Assembly (NCBI GenBank): GCA_021229015.1
Contig: CM037788.1
Coordinates: 50,531,040-50,595,039 of the forward strand
Reading direction: 5' to 3'
Length of the DNA stretch: 64,000 bases
From: Solen grandis
Lineage: Eukaryota; Mollusca; Bivalvia; Adapedonta; Solenidae
Below, piece after piece: positions 58,131 to 64,000 of the stretch; positions within the stretch are counted from its first letter, which is position 1; each line of letters begins with the position of its first letter. Below the pieces are notes generated by a model. That model made no database searches and was not told where the DNA came from. It worked only from the letters and a program-made list of their open reading frames with translations. Made by a program: the position numbers and the translations under genes.

Positions 58131-58212
58131 TTGACGGACGACGCACGACGGACGCAGGGTGATCACAAAAGCTCACCTTGAGCACTTTGTGCTCGGGTGA
58201 GCTAAAAATATA

Positions 58213-59630
58213 TATCCCAAGTGTACGAATGTTTCTAACCAGCTGATATGTTGTTTTTTTTTGGTTTTTTTTTGGTTTTTTTGCTGCTTTTTTTTAACTT
58301 TTAAGATCATCTCATCCTAATAGCCATATTCCATATCTTGCCACTTGATGGTAATATTTATATGAAACTTTGTCACTTTGAAGACATTCAAAAATAAAAA
58401 TATTTCACCAAGAGTTTTTTCAAGTTTTATCTAATTTGGGGGAGATAATCCGCATATAAGTTGACATTGAAGCCTATGGAAAATAAGCATTTTCTGTGAA
58501 TATGAAAAACTGAATTTGATTTGTGAGAAAAGGTCATGCATTTTATGATTTTGTATCAACTTTCGTGAAAGAAAAATCTAAATTTTACCATAGGAAAATG
58601 GAGAAAAAATCCCCTAAGATTACCATTGTCTGACATTTTAAAAGCTTATATACATATTTTTTGTTCAGTTATATGCATGGCTTTGATGGAACTGATCGCT
58701 AGGATGGGAAGACCTTAAGAGGCACATAATGTTAAAAGATGCTTTAAATATTAAGGAAAAAACATATTCCTATCAAAAACGCATTGCTAAATTAGTGTAG
58801 TTTCGAAAAAAAAATCATATTTATTTTCTTACCTGAACCTTTTTGGATTTGTTCACGATTTTCATCTATTTTACAGCCTTTCTTCTAGGCAGTTTACATA
58901 TTTCTGTGAGTTACTTTCTTAAATAGAAACCCTGTATTTGTTTCTGGAAGGTGAAATATGTCATTTAAAGTGTCACATTTCATTTACTAAAAAAGTACAC
59001 ATTTTGGCATCAGGTTAGTAGAAAAATCAATTGTGAATGTTATTCATTAAATAATAAATTTATTTAAATACCAATCAATTAGGTCAAAATGCTTTTGGGG
59101 TTCTAACCGCCGCTGTAAGTTTATATGTGTTCGCAAATTGCACGGTTAATGACTCACAAGAAGATCTGCATTAAAAATGGGGGATACATATCGAGGGATT
59201 GGTGCAAAACTATCTTAACTGATTCTTTATTTATATATAGTTACAATAGTTTTGAACCAAGCCCTCGAATTATGCTTCTGTTTGACCATCTATTGTTAAC
59301 AAGCAAGTTTAGTGTGTAGAGGTCTTTTGGTTTAATAAAATCCTAAATATTGTGGCGCAAAAAAAGGAAAAGATCACCCTGTACCCCCACTAGCATAGGA
59401 ATAATACATAAAATTGAAAAACTCCATTTTCCTTTAGGTTTAATCAATCACATACTACTCATGCATGTTCTGTTGTCATTTGAAACGTGTATTTTTGTTA
59501 AAATGTCACACAAAAAAACGGGATACTTTAAACATTTTGGCATTTTCTTTCAAGCTATCTTGGGGAAACTTTTCATTCCAATTAAACCATAAGGAAACGC
59601 GTGAGCTGAATTAGAACGAAAAGAAATTAA
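58213..59630. other. Unassigned DNA
   Basis: Starts with T-rich 'ttttttttggttttttttggttttttt' (58252-58300). Short frames at 59125-59319 and 59350-59592 are not recognised. Confidence 0.45.
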
Positions 59631-59631
59631 C

Positions 59632-60020
59632 TGTGACAATGCATCGTCACAGGTACAAATACAATCTCTGACAACTGCGCCAGGGAGTCGACTCTTTGGC
59701 TCAGTGGTTAGAGTATTGGACTTGTACACCGGCGGACCTGGTTCAATCCTGCGTCGGGTCGAGTTTGTTACATTGGTGGCAGCGGTGAGATAATGTCAAC
59801 TGCCAGACCAGAGTTGCCTTACCCATGTGTTTCCCAGGCCAAGTCTCGGGTCGAGACTTCTCGGATGGGAAAGTAATGTGACGATGCGTCGTCACAGGTA
59901 TAAATACTATCTCTGAAAACTACGTCAGGGAGTCTACTCTTTGGCTCAGTGGTTAGAACATCGGATTAGCACCCCGGTTCGATCCTGCGTCGTGTCGAGT
60001 TGGTTACATTGGTGGCCGCG
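59632..60020 (+). mobile_element. TRIM-like miniature LTR element with tRNA-like LTRs
   Basis: Two direct repeats, 59632-59772 (141 bp) and 59877-60008 (132 bp), each start TGTGAC and end GTTACA and are ~85% identical apart from a ~9-bp gap. Between them are 104 bp that begin, one base after the repeat, with TGGTGGCAGCGGTGAGAT, a primer-binding site 17/18 identical to that of the gypsy element in this window. They end with purine-rich 'ggatgggaaag' just before the second repeat. Each repeat contains a tRNA-like segment with a perfect A-box (TGGCTCAGTGG) and a near B-box (GGTTCGATCC). After the second repeat the primer site restarts ('ttggtggccgcg') and breaks off, so this is a tandem or truncated array. 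No protein is encoded. Confidence 0.7.
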
Positions 60021-62160
60021 TCAATTCTGTTACCTGAAATGAAGAAAAATAAATGAATGCTTTTAACAGGCTTCTTTTGTAATCACCCATTCATAATTTT
60101 ACTGCAGTAAGTTTCATGGTTGATCTGGGACAGTATTCGTAAAGCAGCTTAAGTTTTTTTTAAAGAAAATAGTTTTACTTTATCATAAATGTTATTTCAA
60201 ATCTGATTTGAGATAATATTTGGTTTCTTAAAACCGTTTGTACGTGGGCTTATTTGAAAATCAGTTCTAAAATATGTCTGTTTTAACATGTTTTTATCGG
60301 ATATGCATTGTATTGTTTAAATAGAATGAATATCCGAAGGATTAAAAGAGACCTCATATTTCTGATTTCTTATATCTCTTATATATTGGTTTATGTAAGA
60401 AAATGAAATTATTTATGTTATATGTGCAATACTTGCAGTTGTGTCATGAAATGATAGTCTACTATAATTCATATTTGAATGGTTTATCACTTTATTTTGT
60501 GAAATATGCATGTATATATCGTTTCTTGATGTGACCATGATGCGACTATAATAAAGATTCAATAAAACGACGGACTATATAGCAGTAATTAGTTGTCTCC
60601 TTTATTTGATGAATTCAATATTTCAGAACATAGTTGGTAAAATATAGCCAAAGTAAAGAAATATCTAGTGATGCTTTGTGAAATACGTCCCTTACGCTCA
60701 ACCGGGTATTCATATTGGGCCCTATAGTCATATAAATTACATGCATGTACAATGCAAAACACTTTTCATCTCAATTCAAGTAAGCCTTACGTCGTGTATA
60801 TTTTATTTTTCTTTGTTTACTTAATGATAAATGTGTTTCACCTGTATAATGTGTTCAGCTAAAAGCATAAAAAGGAGGCCAACAAAAACGCATTTAATAA
60901 TTGACAAAACACGTCAATGTGTTTCCACGAGAGAGTTACCGGTAATTAACACTTCAACTTCAGCAACAACAACAACAAGAAAAAAAAAACGGATTGTCTT
61001 CACTCTGCCAACTAACTGCAAATAATGTCCCTCATCAGTACTTGTTGACTCACTTGATGGGCACTACGATTGGTGTGGGATTGATGGTTATTAAGTCAAG
61101 ACTACATCAATGTTTAATCCCCGGAAGTTTCGTGTGCTAGGATTCCTGCTACTTTAATTGGCCGTTAGTAACACCAGCGAGCCTACATCTCGTCACGCTG
61201 TGATAAAAGATATCTGTAAATAATAACTCCCATAAATTATTGATATGTTGATATGGTGTTAATTACCAAGAGACAAACAGCTCGAAAACCTCGATGATAT
61301 GTTTGATTTCCCTGGACACAGATAAAATGTCAACATGCTGGGGAAGATGACGCTTGGGAACGAGTGTTGCTCTTTCCAGCACCATTCTCTCACATACAGC
61401 TTCTGCGCCTTCGCTCTTGGCTGGAAAGATTTCTCAAAATATATGTATACTAGCCGGTGGCACGCAACCAATCCACAAACCATACGTCTCGTACCACTGA
61501 AAGTGGAAGCCGGTGGCATCATGTTACACATGTATGGACCTTGGTTTCTTCAGAGTCATCATCCAACTTAGTCAGCCATTAATAATTTAGCTATTGCGTG
61601 GGCATAACATCACGTACGTATTTTGAATACCTTGGAAAGACGGACGATTATCACTCATACGATGTTTTATTTCACATTATGTATTGCTGATAGGGTCTAC
61701 ATTCACTGTTACAGGACCATTGGTTTCATTAGGCTTGAACATTTAAGTCAAAGCGCAGTTCCAGTAAAGGGGAAATTGAATGGTGTTAGCCATCAAGAAA
61801 CACGGGGTAAACTATTATGTCGGGTTGGACGTTATTCAATTTATGTCGATAAAGACACAAGAAATGCTTTACTGGTAAACCCGTATACGGCTGATCGTAT
61901 GTGGTTAACAAAAGTCAGATGGCGAAATCTTGATTCAAGTTGACATGGTTGTTACCCTTCAATATAATTCTGATTAATATGCTCATCAGTTATCATCGTC
62001 ACTTTTTCATGTGACTAGAGTCAATAAAAAGGCAGTACTTGAGATAACATATATTTTATATTCACATGCTGCAATATGGCTAATAAATAACTTCCTTAAA
62101 ATAGTAAGATATCGCTTTTTATCATCATCGATCGTCATTGATCATACACCTTTTAACTCA
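60021..62160. other. Unassigned DNA with two unrecognised open frames
   Basis: Plus frames at 61335-61571 (78 codons) and 61623-61943 (106 codons from a TTG; the first ATG comes later) are longer than their surroundings but show no known motif. 'tggtttcttcag' at 61549-61560 could be a splice acceptor. If any host exon exists in the window, this is a candidate, at low confidence. Confidence 0.3.
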
Positions 62161-62164
62161 ATGT

Positions 62165-62202
62165 ACACACACACGCACGCGCGCGCGTGCACATATATAT
62201 AC
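62165..62202 (+). repeat. Compound dinucleotide tract (CA)n(CG)n(TA)n
   Basis: 'acacacacacgcacgcgcgcgcgtgcacatatatata', an alternating purine-pyrimidine run of the type that can adopt Z-DNA. Confidence 0.9.
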
Positions 62203-62579
62203 TAATTTCACGTTGTATGGAATTATTCTGGCGATGAAACACTGCAATATAAATAAAAAGGGCACAAAATCAAATTAAAAATAATATTTTCATATTTCTT
62301 TTATTCATTTAAACGGGGTCGGAAGAGTCAGGAATTTTTAAATTCAAAAGACTTTAAGGCAATACATGAATACAAATGAGCAAACACTCTACCTGGCTGA
62401 CTCTACACTCGCGATGTTTCTCCACCTGTGATTAGCTAGATGTCGTTATTCTAATGAAAGAATGATGCAACGGCGGTAACAGCAACACAACAACAAACAC
62501 TAACATACTGATACTCATGCTTTATAAATGAGAGGATTCACGCCGTATGTTCAAATCATTTTTGAAATTATTTGTTGTT

Positions 62580-62872
62580 TTGTTTGGGTTTAACGTCCCA
62601 TCGACAGTATTTCAGTCACTCTGTCTACTTGAGACAGATAATTATAGTGCTGCCACACTGCAGTATCACGCCGAAGACATGCGGCATGATACCACACCTA
62701 GTCACATTATCCTGACATCGGGCCAACCAGTACTAGAAATACTCATATATGCTTGATCGCAAGTGTGGGGCTACCAGTACAATTTTACGACTTGGTATGT
62801 TACGGTCGGGGATAGAACCAAACGACCTCCCATTTCCGAAGCGGAGGTTTGCTATCTTGCGCGTTACATTTT
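62580..62872 (-). mobile_element. tRNA-derived SINE
   Basis: Minus-strand copy of the main family. Tail complement 'gggtttaacgtcccatcgacagtatttcagtca', body 'ctacttgagacagataattatagtgctgccacactgcagtatcacgcc' and 'gtcacattatcctgacatcgggccaaccagt'. The head region is degraded. Confidence 0.88.
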
Positions 62873-62879
62873 TCTTATT

Positions 62880-63539
62880 GTTGAACTCATAAATGATTTT
62901 ATTTCATTTTTAATCTTTTGAAAATATGAAATCAATTTTCATCGGTTTATCTAAAAGGAACTAATAATATATACTAGAATTCATTTCCTGGTCGATATAG
63001 TGTACTTTGCATTATTTACAACTATATGAAATAATCTTTGATGTCTAGCCAATGCTTTAATCTAATGGTCAACTCTGTAATCGTTTACACCAGTCGTTAA
63101 AATCGCGATAAAGCATTAAACAATGCGGTGGCAATGTTTATTTTCTCAGAATTATAGATGTGTGCAAATATTGACTTTTTTGCTTTGCTTTTAACTGACA
63201 TTTACAATTTCAATATTTCATAGATCTAATCATTCTCGAATGTTTAATCATCAATGCTGGTTAGATGTCAATATCAATGTTAGATTAAAAGAAGAGTTAA
63301 TTAGGTCCATGATAAATCACACAGGATAATAGTTCTAGCTGTAAGTCATTTAGACATTACAAGTTTTAAAGAGCTAAATAATGTTTTCTTTTCTTTTTTA
63401 TTTATTTTTTATTGAAATGATCATTAGTCTAAATTATACTGAAAATTAAATTTCCGTCTGTCTATTTTTCCGTTTTAAAATAAATCTGTGATTCCGGAAC
63501 TATTGTGCACAGTAATGTATGTTGTATACCATTGGCGCG
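62880..63539. other. Unassigned AT-rich DNA
   Basis: No exon, RNA or repeat recognised. Confidence 0.5.
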
Positions 63540-63730
63540 ACATTAATTCGGTCCAGCAAATAACAGCTGAGGCCCCCGGGTAGAACCACCGACCTTTACC
63601 CCAAGCCAACTGGAAAGCTTCCTTACTTAAAAAAAAGCAACGTAACCAGATCGAAATTCACAGCGTTGATAGGCTTAGAAATAGCCAATCAACATCCTCA
63701 CCCCACCCACAAAACTATTTTTAAACCCAA
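63540..63730 (-). repeat. Dispersed repeat, minus strand
   Basis: The minus strand reads 'aagctttccagttggcttgggg..aaggtcggtggttctacccgggggcc', a recurrent dispersed-repeat phrase, partly repeated at 50020-50050. Family assignment is from memory and approximate. Confidence 0.5.
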
Positions 63731-64000
63731 GGTAGGTATAGGCCTTGTATGTATTTCTTAAATTTAGGAGATTTTGACAAAGTATTTTGTTTGTTTTCTT
63801 GCACTTTTACTTGAATTAAAACATAATGCTCTTCTTATGGTAAATAGTATTTCTATCCTAACACTGAACTAAACATGTACACCTTTAACAAAAGTTTAAC
63901 ATTTATTCCACATCGATTACGAAATAAGTTGTGATAGAGACCATATAATGACTCGGGTTGCGAGCGTGTGTGGTCATTATTGTACCCGCAGACAACCTAC

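Larger units (their letters stand above)
56169..58208. mobile_element. Modular foldback/TIR element, 2.04 kb
   Basis: Ends are TTTTTAGCTCACCTGAGCAC on the left and, in reverse complement, TTTTTAGCTCACCCGAGCAC on the right. Similarity continues ~76-83 bp inward to 'tccgtccgtcgtccgtcg'. Each end holds its own small palindrome (GAGCAC..GTGCTC). Inside are two module A units (56262-56590), three to four module B units of ~149 bp (56597-57060) and three ~300-bp 'gggttacccaaggaacatctgt' units (57250-58130). Inner termini 'aggtgagcgacacagggccatcttggccctcttg' (57144-57177) and 'ggcctggatcgctcacctgag' (57230-57250) suggest two related elements fused back to back. No target duplication or transposase is visible. 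Confidence 0.82.

Noticed and set aside
59695..59760. Two tRNA genes in tandem (with 59940-60000)
   Set aside because: The tRNA-like parts are embedded in identical longer repeats that carry LTR-type ends and a primer-binding site, and the B-box is one base short.

Overview
This window is AT-rich eukaryotic DNA. It holds no host protein-coding exon that I can recognise with confidence, and is built almost entirely from transposable elements, their decayed genes and local repeats. The organism is most likely a bivalve mollusc, probably a clam-like (heterodont) species. That is an inference from the repeats: a recurrent tRNA-derived SINE whose tail reads like 'gacgttaaacgcaacaaa', the 'TTTTTAGCTCACCTGAGCAC' terminal-inverted-repeat family with its '...gtcaccaggtcaaat...' modules, and BEL/Pao, Ty3/gypsy, Tigger-like, hAT-like and LINE remnants. 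Two 100-N assembly gaps are present.

Layout. Bases 774-16039 form one giant imperfect palindrome. Arm 1 (774-7572, +) and arm 2 (9793-16039, read on -) share colinear sequence, including a SINE, a BEL/Pao primer-binding-like site, gag and protease. Between the arms lie the arm-specific 3' parts: in arm 1, BEL reverse-transcriptase sequence running into a Ty3/gypsy integrase fragment; in arm 2, the BEL integrase. From 16.1 to 23.5 kb is a complex of repeat modules: a ~560-bp module in three copies, a ~158-bp tandem array, a palindromic 22-bp array, and Helitron-like ends joined head to tail. At 24,953-26,174 lies a complete non-autonomous hAT-like element with an 8-bp target duplication. From 26.8 to 29.0 kb is a decayed LINE on the minus strand, and from 29.0 to 31.7 kb an element with ~40-bp terminal inverted repeats and CGTA-rich ends. 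Two SINE families occur at 33-34 kb and a minisatellite with inverted units at 35.8-36.3 kb. At 37-42.6 kb ~360-400-bp inverted repeats surround a triplet-rich tract and a Tigger/pogo-type transposase pseudogene with a C-terminal PHD-like zinc finger. A decayed Ty3/gypsy element lies on the minus strand at 44.0-46.1 kb. From 46 to 56 kb the DNA is sparse, with SINEs, homopolymer tracts, a poly(A)-tailed retrocopy, short tandem arrays and a decayed transposon-like ORF. At 56.2-58.2 kb is a 2.04-kb modular foldback element. At 59.6-60.0 kb is a miniature LTR-retrotransposon-like (TRIM-like) unit whose ~135-bp terminal repeats contain a tRNA-like segment. The remainder, to 64 kb, is mostly unassigned DNA with one more SINE and one other dispersed repeat.

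Nothing here forms a working pathway. Every recognisable coding region carries stops or frameshifts. The functional logic is that of parasites: autonomous relatives of the gypsy, LINE and hAT types would supply enzymes for the short non-coding elements. The most interesting objects are the TRIM-like element, whose primer-binding site matches the local gypsy element at 17 of 18 bases, the 15-kb palindrome, and the palindromic 22-bp array.
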